Positions 1 through 7,709 of a DNA stretch of 64,000 nucleotides are shown piece by piece. The stretch lies in contig NZ_KI421507.1 of NCBI RefSeq assembly GCF_000473205.1, positions 2,853,188 through 2,917,187 of the forward strand, given 5' to 3'. Both the position numbers and the translations under genes were made by a program. Under the pieces are notes generated by a model. The model was not told the DNA's origin, searched no databases, and saw only the letters and a program-made list of their open reading frames with translations. Source of the stretch: Pseudophaeobacter arcticus DSM 23566. Its GTDB lineage: Bacteria; Pseudomonadota; Alphaproteobacteria; Rhodobacterales; Rhodobacteraceae. How positions within the stretch are numbered: the stretch's first letter is position 1; every line of letters begins with the position of its first letter.

Positions 1-90
1 CAAAGCCGTTATCCGCAGCTCCTCGGCCCGGCTCCCAGACGCAAGGGTGGCAACAATAATAATCCCAAACAGGGCCAAAACCTTGCGCAT
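1..90 (-). CDS. TesA/arylesterase-like SGNH hydrolase, N-terminal fragment
   Basis: Only the first 30 codons lie in the window; the gene runs off the left edge. They read as a cleavable signal peptide (MRK, a hydrophobic run, then SRAEE) followed by LRITAL, which matches the strand just before the GDSL block of periplasmic TesA-type esterases. The head-to-head arrangement with a YbbA/YbbP-type ABC pair is the usual tesA context in proteobacteria. The GDSL motif itself would begin just outside the window, so the call rests on context plus a few residues. Confidence 0.55.
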   Translation of the reverse strand, partial: MRKVLALFGIIIVATLASGSRAEELRITAL

Positions 91-140
91 CTCAGCAAAT
101 GCTCCATATCCGATAGAGTATATTTAACAGGCGCAGCTTC

Positions 141-848
141 ATGACAGAAACAGATAGACCCGTTCTTCACCTTAAAGATGCGTCTTTAACCCTGAATGGC
201 AATACCGGACCGGTGCGAATTCTGCAGGATATCTCTTTGGATGTCTCACGCGGAGAAACCCTGGGGCTGATTGGCCCCTCGGGATCGGGAAAGTCTTCGC
301 TGTTGATGTTGATGGGCGGGCTGGAGCTGGCAACCAGCGGCCATATTTCTGCGCTGGGGCAGGATCTGACGGCCATGGATGAGGACGCGCTGGCGCGGTT
401 TCGCCGCAATCACATGGGGGTGGTCTTCCAAAGCTTCCATCTGATCCCGACCATGACAGCGCTGGAAAATGTCGCCACCCCATTGGAGCTGGCAGGACGG
501 CGCGACGCCTTTCAGCTGGCCCAGGCCGAGCTGGAGGCCGTGGGTCTGGGCCATCGTGCGGGCCATTTCCCGGCGCAGCTCTCAGGCGGGGAACAACAAC
601 GCGTGGCCCTGGCCCGCGCCCTGGCACCCCGCCCAGAGATCCTGTTGGCGGATGAGCCCACCGGCAATCTGGACGAGGCCAATGGCGCCGCGGTGATGGA
701 TCTGTTGTTTGACCTGCGCGACCGCTCAGGCGCCACGTTAATCATGGTGACCCACGCGCCAGAACTGGCCAGCCGCTGTGATCGGGTGATCCGCCTGCGC
801 GATGGCCGACTGGCAACCGCCACAGCCGCAAGTGAGGCGGCAGAATGA
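141..848 (+). CDS. ABC transporter ATP-binding protein, YbbA/LolD-type
   Basis: A 235-residue ATPase of the MacB/LolD/YbbA class. Walker A is GPSGSGKS at about 45-52, the Q-loop glutamine is near 97, the signature LSGGEQQR is at 147-154, Walker B ILLADEP is at 167-173, and the switch histidine of VTHAPE is near 205. Its stop overlaps the ATG of the following permease by four bases, so the two are translationally coupled and form one transporter. YbbA/YbbP pairs beside tesA are thought to handle membrane or lipid-linked substrates, but the substrate is not established. The family is clear; the exact function is inferred from the neighbours. Confidence 0.93.
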   Translation: MTETDRPVLHLKDASLTLNGNTGPVRILQDISLDVSRGETLGLIGPSGSGKSSLLMLMGGLELATSGHISALGQDLTAMDEDALARFRRNHMGVVFQSFHLIPTMTALENVATPLELAGRRDAFQLAQAELEAVGLGHRAGHFPAQLSGGEQQRVALARALAPRPEILLADEPTGNLDEANGAAVMDLLFDLRDRSGATLIMVTHAPELASRCDRVIRLRDGRLATATAASEAAE

Positions 849-3436
849 CGGGCCAGTCCCACGGCCAGTCGCTCAGCCAGTCCCGCGGCCAATCCCGCAG
901 CCAGTCCCGCGCGCGCGTCTCTTCGCTGCGCCTGGCCTGCCGCTTTGCCCTGCGCGAGCTGCGCAGCGGCGTCAAAGGCTTTCGCATCTTTCTTGCCTGT
1001 CTGGCCCTTGGGGTGGCGGTGATTGCAGCCATTGGCTCCATCCGCGCCTCGATCGAGGCCGGGTTGACCCAAGAAGGTGCCAGCCTGCTGGGCGGCGATG
1101 CCGAACTCACCTTTACCTACCGCTTTGCCACTGACGAAGAGCGCGCCTGGATGGCCGCTCACTCCGACGCCGTTTCGCAGATTGTCGAGTTCCGCTCGAT
1201 GGCAACCCTGGGCGACGAACGCGCCCTGACCCAGGTCAAAGCGGTTGATAGCGCCTATCCGCTGACCGGCAGCCTGACCCTGCAGCCCGACATCCCCCTG
1301 AGCCAGGCGCTGGCAGGCAATGGCACGCTGCCCGGTGTGGCGATGATGCCGGTTCTGGCCGATCGGCTGGGGCTACGCCCCGGGGATACGGTCCGCTTTG
1401 GCACCCGCGACTTTGTGCTGATGGCCACCATCAGGACCGAGCCAGACGCCGCCGCCTCCGGCTTTACCCTGGGACCACGCACCCTGGTGGCGCTGCCGTC
1501 CCTCGATGGCTCTGGCCTGTTGGCGCCCGGCTCGCTGTATTCCACCAAATACCGCCTGACCCTGCCCCCGGACACCGACCTCGACGCGCTGCAGGCCGAG
1601 GCCCGCGCCCAGTTTGAGGACAACGGCATGCGCTGGCGTGATGCCCGCAACGGCGCCCCCGGCATTGCCACCTTTGTCGACCGTCTGGGCGGATTTCTGG
1701 TGCTGGTCGGGCTCTCTGGTCTGGCGGTGGGGGGCGTTGGCGTCTCTGCTGCCGTGCGCGCCTATCTGGCCACCAAGACCGAAACCATCGCCACCCTGCG
1801 CACCCTTGGCGCCGAGCGGCAGGTGATTTTCCTCACCTATTTCCTGCAAATTGGTGCGCTGACCCTGCTGGGGGTCGGCATCGGGCTGCTCCTCGGGGGG
1901 CTGGGTCCGATCCTGCTGGGGCCGATGATTGCGGCGCAGCTGCCCTTTCCGGCGCTTTTTGCGGTCTATCCCGCCACCCTGGTGGAGGCGGCGCTTTATG
2001 GCTTTCTCACGGCCTTTATCTTTGCGCTCTGGCCACTGGCCCGGGCCGAACGCATTCGCGCCGCCTCGCTGTTTCGCGGCGCCTTGGGCGAGGTGAACCG
2101 CCTGCCCGCCCTGCGCTATATTCTGGCAACCGCCCTGGCGCTGGCGCTGCTTGTGGGTTCTGCCGCCTGGTTCTCTGGCGCCGCCAAGCTGGCGCTCTGG
2201 ACCGCAGGGGGGCTGATGGGCGCGCTTTTGGTGCTGCTGGTTGCCGCTGTCACCCTTGGCTGGCTGGCGCGGCGCGGATCCCATATCAGCCGTGGCCGCC
2301 CGGCGCTGCGATGGGCGCTGGCCGCTATTGGCACCTCCCGCGATGGCGCCGTACCTGCGGTCCTGGCTTTGGGGCTGGGGCTGACGGTTCTGGCCGCCAT
2401 TGGCCAGATCGACGGCAATATGCGCCGCGCCATTGCCGACAATCTGCCCGATGTGGCGCCCTCCTACTTCTTTGTCGATATTCAGCGCGACCAGATGCCC
2501 GCCTTCCTGCACCGTGTCGAAGGAGACCCCGCCGTCAGCAAGGTCGAAAGCGCGCCAATGTTGCGGGCGGTCATCACCAAGATCAACGGCACCCCCGCGC
2601 AAGAGGTCGCTGGCGATCACTGGGTGGTGCGCGGCGATCGTGGTGTCACCTATGCAGCGGCGCAACCCAAGGGCACCGAGGTGGTGGCAGGCAGCTGGTG
2701 GCCTGAGGATTACACCGGCCCGCCGCAGGTCAGCTTTGCCGCTGAAGAGGCCGAGGAACTGGGTCTGGATCTCGGCGATACCATCACCCTGAACGTGCTG
2801 GGACGTGACATCCAGGCCGAGATCACCAGCTTTCGCAATGTTGATTTCTCCACGGCCGGCATGGGCTTTGTGCTCACCCTCAATGAGGCGGCTCTGGCCG
2901 GTGCGCCGCATAGTTTTATCGCCACGGTCTATGCCGAAACCAGCGCAGAGGCGCAGATCCTGCGGGATCTGGCCCAGGCCATGCCCAATATCACGGCCAT
3001 TCGGGTCCGCGATGCCATTGACCGGGTCTCTGACATTCTGCGCCAGCTGGCGGCAGCCACCAGCTATGGCGCAGCTGCCACCCTGATCACCGGGTTTCTG
3101 GTGCTGCTGGGCACCGCCGCCGCCGGAGAGCCAGCGCGGCGCTACGAGGCGGCCTTGCTAAAAACCCTCGGTGCCTCACGCCGCAGGATCCTGCTGAGCT
3201 TTGCCCTGCGCTCGATCATTCTAGGAGCCGGGGCTGGCACTGTTGCGTTGCTGGCCGGGGTCGCCGGCGCCTGGGCGGTCAATATCTACGTCTTTGAAAC
3301 CGCCTATGTGGTGATCTGGCCCAATGCGCTGGCGGTGGTCTCTGGCGGCATTGCCACCACACTGCTGGCGGGTTTGATCTTTGCCTGGCGTCCACTGGCG
3401 GCCCGTCCCGCCCGTATCTTGCGGGCCCGTGAATAG
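845..3436 (+). CDS. FtsX-like ABC transporter permease, YbbP-type
   Basis: An 863-residue inner-membrane permease. One membrane segment lies near 46-66, followed by a large extracytoplasmic domain, an FtsX-type membrane block from about 285 to 400, a second extracytoplasmic region, and a C-terminal FtsX block from about 745 to 860. This double-FtsX layout is that of YbbP. The N-terminal tail is unusual: residues 3-22 are five four-residue repeats (GQSH, GQSL, SQSR, GQSR, SQSR) encoded by a 12-bp tandem array. A later start would remove the array, but the ATGA overlap with the ATPase gene supports the start given. Partner of the upstream ATPase. Confidence 0.92.
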   Translation: MTGQSHGQSLSQSRGQSRSQSRARVSSLRLACRFALRELRSGVKGFRIFLACLALGVAVIAAIGSIRASIEAGLTQEGASLLGGDAELTFTYRFATDEERAWMAAHSDAVSQIVEFRSMATLGDERALTQVKAVDSAYPLTGSLTLQPDIPLSQALAGNGTLPGVAMMPVLADRLGLRPGDTVRFGTRDFVLMATIRTEPDAAASGFTLGPRTLVALPSLDGSGLLAPGSLYSTKYRLTLPPDTDLDALQAEARAQFEDNGMRWRDARNGAPGIATFVDRLGGFLVLVGLSGLAVGGVGVSAAVRAYLATKTETIATLRTLGAERQVIFLTYFLQIGALTLLGVGIGLLLGGLGPILLGPMIAAQLPFPALFAVYPATLVEAALYGFLTAFIFALWPLARAERIRAASLFRGALGEVNRLPALRYILATALALALLVGSAAWFSGAAKLALWTAGGLMGALLVLLVAAVTLGWLARRGSHISRGRPALRWALAAIGTSRDGAVPAVLALGLGLTVLAAIGQIDGNMRRAIADNLPDVAPSYFFVDIQRDQMPAFLHRVEGDPAVSKVESAPMLRAVITKINGTPAQEVAGDHWVVRGDRGVTYAAAQPKGTEVVAGSWWPEDYTGPPQVSFAAEEAEELGLDLGDTITLNVLGRDIQAEITSFRNVDFSTAGMGFVLTLNEAALAGAPHSFIATVYAETSAEAQILRDLAQAMPNITAIRVRDAIDRVSDILRQLAAATSYGAAATLITGFLVLLGTAAAGEPARRYEAALLKTLGASRRRILLSFALRSIILGAGAGTVALLAGVAGAWAVNIYVFETAYVVIWPNALAVVSGGIATTLLAGLIFAWRPLAARPARILRARE
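851..910. repeat. 12-bp direct tandem array, five units, in frame
   Basis: Five consecutive 12-bp units of the form RGCCARTCSCNC begin three codons after the permease start. Each unit encodes four residues (G/S-Q-S-x), so unit gain or loss keeps the reading frame. Confidence 0.9.
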
Positions 3437-3504
3437 GGGCACGGGTCCCCCCTGCTAAGGATCTGTTTCAACAGGACCTCAAGGATAGAAGACCCCAGGA
3501 ATAG

Positions 3505-3536
3505 AAAATCCCAGACCAAACCGGGTCTGGGATTTT
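3505..3536. terminator. Bidirectional terminator between converging genes
   Basis: A perfect 13-bp stem (AAAATCCCAGACC with its complement) closes a six-base loop. The A-run on one side and T-run on the other let it serve both the permease gene from the left and the Rrf2 gene from the right. Confidence 0.85.
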
Positions 3537-3608
3537 GACATGCAGCAGGGGCTATACCTGCGGACAGGCACCCAAAAGAAGTAAGGACAGCAGCGGATCA
3601 GCGCAGAT

Positions 3609-4076
3609 TTAACCCACCGCAGCCCTTGCAGGACTGGCGCAGGCCACCGGCTGCAGGATACGCATCAGATCGTGATTGTCGCAGATCAGCGCTTCCAGAG
3701 TGATGTCGTCCAGCGAGGCATAGAAAGCCTGCGCCGCATCCGAAAGCGCCACCTTCAGGCGACAGGCACTGGAGAGCGGGCAGGTGTTATCGGCATCGGC
3801 AAAACACTCCACCATTGGCAGCGCACCTTCGACATCCCGAAACACATCGCCAATCTGGATTTCCTCTGGCTGACGGCCCAGGGTCATGCCCCCGTTGCGC
3901 CCACGCTGGGTGTGCAGATAGCCAAGCTGGCTCAGCTGGTTGATCACCTGGGCCAGATGGTTTTCCGAGATATTGCAGCAATCGGCAATCTCGGCCTTGG
4001 TGACCAAACGATCCACGTTTGCCGCACAATACATCAGCAACCGGACGGCGATATTGGTCCTTTTTGTAATGCGCAT
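3609..4076 (-). CDS. Rrf2-family transcriptional regulator, NsrR-like
   Basis: A 155-residue Rrf2 protein. An N-terminal winged helix covers about 1-65 (TNIAVRLLMYCA, then a recognition segment with NHLAQVINQL and the wing GYLHTQRGRNGG). Three cysteines in VECFADADNTCPLSSACR (about 90-105) are placed as Fe-S cluster ligands in NsrR and IscR. Overall it looks most like NsrR, the nitric oxide sensor, but the first two cysteines are spaced wider (seven residues between) than in the E. coli protein, so a RirA- or IscR-like role is not excluded. It is divergent from a GGCT-like gene across a short region holding an FNR/DNR-type site. Confidence 0.85.
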   Translation of the reverse strand: MRITKRTNIAVRLLMYCAANVDRLVTKAEIADCCNISENHLAQVINQLSQLGYLHTQRGRNGGMTLGRQPEEIQIGDVFRDVEGALPMVECFADADNTCPLSSACRLKVALSDAAQAFYASLDDITLEALICDNHDLMRILQPVACASPARAAVG

Positions 4077-4105
4077 AATCCTGACTCCCGCTACTTTCAG
4101 CTAGG

Positions 4106-4149
4106 GATGTATGGCACGGCCCGCCAAAAAGCGGTTTGACATACATCAA
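4106..4149. promoter_or_regulatory. FNR/DNR-type site and inverted repeat upstream of the Rrf2 gene
   Basis: The 14-mer TTGACATACATCAA at 4136-4149 fits the Crp/Fnr-family pattern TTGAY-N4-RTCAA used by FNR, DNR and NnrR. The octamer GATGTATG at 4106-4113 recurs as its complement CATACATC at 4140-4147, partly inside the same site; GATGYAT resembles the half-site of NsrR operators. The region lies between divergent starts at 4076 and 4183, so it could control either gene. Binding is inferred from the pattern only. Confidence 0.5.
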
Positions 4150-4182
4150 TTGGCCCGGCTTCAAAAATGGAATACCGATTAA

Positions 4183-4752
4183 ATGACGCCCCTTCCTCCT
4201 TATTTCTTTGGCTATGGCAGCCTGGTAAACACCGCCACCCACGACTACCTGGATCCGCAGCCCGCACGGCTGAGCGGCTGGCGGCGCAGATGGTGCCATA
4301 CCGCCCTGCGCGATGTGGCCTTTCTCACCGTCGAGCCCGCCCCGGAGGTTGAGATCGACGGGGTGATCGCCGCCGTGCCAAATGCCGACTGGCAGGCGCT
4401 GGACGCGCGCGAGTTTGCCTATGACCGCCTGCCCGCAGATCACCAGATCCGTCACTCCCTCCCAGATCACACCGAGATTTCCCTCTATGCGGTACCGCCA
4501 GAGGCGCAGACCCAGGGTAGCGATCGCCACCCCATCTTGCTGAGCTACCTTGATGTGGTGGTGCAGGGCCATCTACAGGTCTTTGGCGCCGCGGGCGTGG
4601 AGGCGTTTTTTGCCAGCACCAGGGGCTGGGAGGCGCCAATCCTGAACGACCGACAGCAGCCACGCTATCCCCGCCATCAGGTCTTGTCAGCCAGCGAGCA
4701 GCAGCTGGTCGACCACCATCTGTCCCAGCTGAACCTCCAGATCCTGAGCTAA
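4183..4752 (+). CDS. Gamma-glutamylcyclotransferase-like protein
   Basis: A 189-residue protein starting with YFFGYGSLVN at residues 7-16, the substrate-binding YGSL loop of the gamma-glutamylcyclotransferase (GGCT/AIG2-like) fold. The acidic residue expected for catalysis is probably the glutamate of DAREFAYDRL near 80-85. Members release 5-oxoproline from gamma-glutamyl compounds, but many bacterial members are uncharacterised. It stands alone, divergent from the Rrf2 regulator, which raises a possible link to glutathione turnover under nitrosative stress (inference). Confidence 0.75.
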   Translation: MTPLPPYFFGYGSLVNTATHDYLDPQPARLSGWRRRWCHTALRDVAFLTVEPAPEVEIDGVIAAVPNADWQALDAREFAYDRLPADHQIRHSLPDHTEISLYAVPPEAQTQGSDRHPILLSYLDVVVQGHLQVFGAAGVEAFFASTRGWEAPILNDRQQPRYPRHQVLSASEQQLVDHHLSQLNLQILS

Positions 4753-4821
4753 TCTTTTTTACCCGGCGCCCCAAGGTCCCCCAGCGGGCAAAGACCTGCG
4801 CTGCCATCGGCGCCGGGCGCC

Positions 4822-4903
4822 GCGCCGGGCAACGCCCGGCGCCCGGCCCAACTGTGTCGTCCCATTCTTTGAATGGGGCTGAACAGGCGGGAGCCCCCCC
4901 TTT
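4822..4903 (+). repeat. Intergenic two-hairpin element, copy A
   Basis: Hairpin 1 is GCGCCGGGC with its complement around an AAC loop (4822-4842). The fixed motif CCGGCCCAAC follows at 4843-4852, then hairpin 2, CCCATTC-TTT-GAATGGG, at 4861-4877, and the tail GGCGGGAGCCCCCCCTTT ending at 4903. The same architecture with different stem sequences occurs at 43721-43806 and, on the minus strand, at 25882-25967. It lies downstream of the GGCT-like gene in a converging intergenic region and may act as a terminator or RNA element. Confidence 0.8.
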
Positions 4904-4921
4904 ATCCGCAACACGCTTGAC

Positions 4922-4953
4922 AAAAAGGCGACCCCGCTCAGGGCCGCCTTTTG
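4922..4953 (-). terminator. Terminator of gltX
   Basis: AAAAGGCG and its complement CGCCTTTT enclose a short G+C-rich interior, giving a hairpin flanked by A- and T-runs about 63 bases downstream of the gltX stop on the minus strand. Confidence 0.7.
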
Positions 4954-5015
4954 TTTCTTTGGCTATCGCCAGCCAGTCAGTTCGTTGGGTAGTGAGTTGG
5001 TTAATTCGTCGCGAG

Positions 5016-6341
5016 TTAGCCGCGCGCCTGCACAACCGACATCAGCGCCAAAAGCGCGCTCATGTCAGGCCCGCGTTCGCGCCCTGTGACCGCCTTGCGC
5101 AGCGGCATGAACAACCCCTTGCCCTTGCGGCCGGTGGCCTCTTTTACAGCCGTGGTCCAGCTCTTCCAGCTCTCACTATCATAGGGCCCTTCCGGCAGCA
5201 GTTTCATCGCCTCTGCGATGAACTCCGCGTCCTCCTCCGCGATCATTGGCGCGGCACCGTTTTCACACAGCTCCCACCAGCCCTGCAGATCTTTCAGCGT
5301 GGTGATGTTTTCCTTGGCCATCGCCCAAAAGGCCTCCTGCTTATGCGCAGGGACACCCAGCGCCTCCACATGCGGCTTTACCTGTTCCAGCGCCAGCGAC
5401 TGCAAATAGCGCGCGGTCAGCGGATACAGATCATCGACATCAAACTTGGTTGGCGCCGAGCCAAAGCGGTTGATGTCAAAGCCCTCAATCAGCTCCGCCA
5501 TTTCTGCGCGCACTTCAACCGGATCCGAAGATCCCAGCCGGGCCATCAGGCTCAGCAGCGCCATCGGCTGCACGCCGGCCTCGCGCAGATCGCGCAGCGC
5601 CAGGGTGCCAAGGCGTTTGGACAGCGCTTCGCCCTGCGGGCCGGTCAACAGCGAGTGATGGGCAAATTCGGGCACCGCGCCGCCCAGAGCCTTGATGATC
5701 TGGATCTGGGTGGCCGTATTGGTCACATGGTCCGATCCGCGCACCACATGGGTGACGCCCATCTCGGTGTCATCTACCACCGATGCCAGGGTATAAAGGA
5801 ACTGTCCATCGCCACGGATCAGCACCGGATCGGAAACGGACGCGGCATCAATCGAGATATCGCCCAGCACGCCGTCTTTCCACTCGATGCGCTCTTGATC
5901 CAGCTTGAAACGCCACACGCCATCGCCGCGTTCCGCGCGCAGGGCAGCTTTTTCATCCTCTGACAGCGCCAGGGCCGCCCGGTCATAGACTGGTGGCTTG
6001 CCCATATTGAGCTGTTTCTTGCGCTTCAGGTCCAGCTCGGTCGGGGTTTCAAAAGCCTCATAAAACCGGCCAATAGAGCGCAGCTCATCGGCGGCAGCGA
6101 CATAGCGCTCCAGCCGCTCGGACTGGCGCTCAACCCGGTCCCAGGTCAGGCCTAGCCATTCCAGGTCCTGTTTGATCGCATCGACATATTCTTCCTTCGA
6201 GCGCTCAGGATCGGTGTCATCAATACGCAGAATGAATTCTCCGCCTGCCTTGCGGGCAATCAGAAAATTCATCAGCGCGGTGCGCAGATTGCCGACATGG
6301 ATATATCCAGTGGGCGACGGGGCAAAACGAGTGGTTGTCAT
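5016..6341 (-). CDS. gltX: Glutamate--tRNA ligase
   Basis: A 441-residue class I aminoacyl-tRNA synthetase that charges tRNA-Glu (and possibly tRNA-Gln) with glutamate in the cytoplasm. The HIGH signature appears as HVGN in FAPSPTGYIHVGNLRTAL near 7-24, the FILRIDDTDPERS block follows at about 36-48, and the KMSKS loop appears as ALSKRLG near 240. The cysteines of the zinc site seen in some GluRS are absent from the equivalent segment after residue 95. It is short for GltX. Rhodobacteraceae often carry two gltX genes, and this looks like the shorter one; whether it has a discriminating role cannot be read here. Confidence 0.95.
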   Translation of the reverse strand: MTTTRFAPSPTGYIHVGNLRTALMNFLIARKAGGEFILRIDDTDPERSKEEYVDAIKQDLEWLGLTWDRVERQSERLERYVAAADELRSIGRFYEAFETPTELDLKRKKQLNMGKPPVYDRAALALSEDEKAALRAERGDGVWRFKLDQERIEWKDGVLGDISIDAASVSDPVLIRGDGQFLYTLASVVDDTEMGVTHVVRGSDHVTNTATQIQIIKALGGAVPEFAHHSLLTGPQGEALSKRLGTLALRDLREAGVQPMALLSLMARLGSSDPVEVRAEMAELIEGFDINRFGSAPTKFDVDDLYPLTARYLQSLALEQVKPHVEALGVPAHKQEAFWAMAKENITTLKDLQGWWELCENGAAPMIAEEDAEFIAEAMKLLPEGPYDSESWKSWTTAVKEATGRKGKGLFMPLRKAVTGRERGPDMSALLALMSVVQARG

Positions 6342-6401
6342 CAGATATCTCCTGTTGCCCTGCCCATCTCACATGGGGCCGGCTTTGTCCAGTTTTCGCA
6401 G

Positions 6402-6461
6402 CATCCCCCGCAACATCCCCTGCCACATCCCCCATGACATCCCCTGTGACATCTCCGGCCC
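6402..6461. repeat. 12-bp direct tandem array upstream of gltX
   Basis: Five 12-bp units beginning CATCYCC (for example CATCCCCTGCCA, CATCCCCTGTGA) stand head to tail 60 bases upstream of the gltX start. The units are diverged, with an invariant CATC core. Confidence 0.85.
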
Positions 6462-6489
6462 GGCAATCGCCTGAAACACAGGCCAGACC

Positions 6490-6523
6490 CAGGCACCTGC
6501 CAGACACAGGCACCTGCCAAACA
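6490..6523. repeat. 17-bp direct repeat, two units
   Basis: CAGGCACCTGCCAGACA is followed directly by CAGGCACCTGCCAAACA, one mismatch apart. The period is not a multiple of three, consistent with non-coding DNA. Confidence 0.85.
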
Positions 6524-6688
6524 ATGGCACACAGTTGCGTGAAAGGGGCCGCATGCCTCTTTGATTTATGCCATGCCGCGCTAGTCTAACAGCCGACGAT
6601 CAAGACGCAGGCCTTGCAAGCGACCTTTTGAAAACGCCGCGACAGGCGAAACCCAATCCTTCGCCGCCCATCCCAGAGAGGACTACCA

Positions 6689-7627
6689 ATGACCGTGAAA
6701 TTCACCCGCCGCACAGCCCTAACCGCCGCAGCTGCCCTGCCCTTTGCGGCCACCGCGCGCAGCGCCAGTGCAAGTACCAGTGCCGAAATGGCCAAAGCCC
6801 CCGCGTCCCATACGCGCAGCTTCAAACTTGGCGACTTTACGCTGACCACACTGCTGGATGGCAGCCGGCCCGTTGGCGACGCCAAGGCCATTTTTGGCGG
6901 TGGCGCAAGCGAAGCTGAATTTGCCGCCACCTCGGCGCAGAACTTCATTCCCGCCGATATGGCGCAGTTCTTCTTTACCCCCACACTTGTTGACACCGGC
7001 CAAGAGAAAATCCTGTTTGATACCGGCCTGGGCCAAGGCGGCATTCAGACAGCCCTGGCCGAAGTGGGCCTGACCCCGCAGGATATCGACGTGGTCGTGC
7101 TCACCCATATGCACCCCGACCATATCGGCGGCCTGACCACGGCGGGGGCGGAAACCTTTGCCAAGGCCCGCTATATCACCGGTCGCCAGGAGTTTGATTT
7201 CTGGAGCAAACAGGAGGACGGCAACCGTATCGGCGATCTGATGGCCCAAAAGCTGACGCCATTTGCCGAAAAGCTCTCGTTTCTGGAGGATGGCGGTTCA
7301 GTGGCCTCGGGGATCAGCGCCACGGCCAGCTTTGGCCATACCCCCGGCCATATGGGCTACCTGCTGGACAGCGGCGGGAAGCAGCTGATGCTGACCGCCG
7401 ATCTGGCCAATCACTATGTCTGGTCCTTTGCCCATCCGGACTGGGAGGTGAAGTTCGACATGGACAAAGAGGCCGCAACCGGCGCGCGCCGGAAGATCCT
7501 CGATATGCTGGCCAGCACCCGCACACCAATGATTGGCTACCACATGCCCTTCCCGGCGGCCGGCTATGTGGAAACACGCGGCTCCGGTTTCCGCTTTGTG
7601 CCCGTCAGCTATCAGATGATGGGCTGA
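6689..7627 (+). CDS. Tat-exported metallo-beta-lactamase-fold hydrolase
   Basis: A 312-residue protein. The N-terminus has a twin-arginine signal (TRRTALT at 6-12, hydrophobic Ala-rich run to about 28), implying folded export to the periplasm. The metallo-beta-lactamase domain has the metal motif THMHPDHIGG (HxHxDH at 140-145), a further histidine in GHTPGHMGY near 226, the bridging aspartate in LTADLANH, and a terminal histidine in IGYHMPFPAAGY. Relatives include lactonase-like and quinoprotein-relay-like enzymes; the substrate cannot be predicted. It stands alone between gltX and an FAD oxidoreductase. Confidence 0.88.
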   Translation: MTVKFTRRTALTAAAALPFAATARSASASTSAEMAKAPASHTRSFKLGDFTLTTLLDGSRPVGDAKAIFGGGASEAEFAATSAQNFIPADMAQFFFTPTLVDTGQEKILFDTGLGQGGIQTALAEVGLTPQDIDVVVLTHMHPDHIGGLTTAGAETFAKARYITGRQEFDFWSKQEDGNRIGDLMAQKLTPFAEKLSFLEDGGSVASGISATASFGHTPGHMGYLLDSGGKQLMLTADLANHYVWSFAHPDWEVKFDMDKEAATGARRKILDMLASTRTPMIGYHMPFPAAGYVETRGSGFRFVPVSYQMMG

Positions 7628-7655
7628 GCCCGACCAAAACCAACATAAAACCAAA

Positions 7656-7686
7656 GGAGCTGCCTGAAGATCACCTTGGCAGCTCC
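7656..7686. terminator. Hairpin between converging genes
   Basis: GGAGCTGCC (7656-7664) pairs perfectly with GGCAGCTCC (7678-7686) across a 13-base loop, between the ends of the MBL gene and the FAD oxidoreductase. There is no clear T-run, so the terminator role is probable rather than certain. Confidence 0.65.
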
Positions 7687-7709
7687 GGGGCTACTTTGCA
7701 GTTCCTGGG

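Larger units (their letters stand above)
6342..6688. other. 347-bp non-coding region between gltX and the MBL gene
   Basis: Divergent upstream region for gltX (minus) and the MBL-fold gene (plus). It holds two short tandem arrays (6402-6461 and 6490-6523). The open frames crossing it are low-complexity products of those repeats. AGAGAGGACT at 6675-6684 offers a Shine-Dalgarno sequence for the gene at 6689. No other structure is evident. Confidence 0.6.

Noticed and set aside
1373..2911. Minus-strand open frame of 512 codons
   Set aside because: Antisense to the permease; no domain and biased composition.
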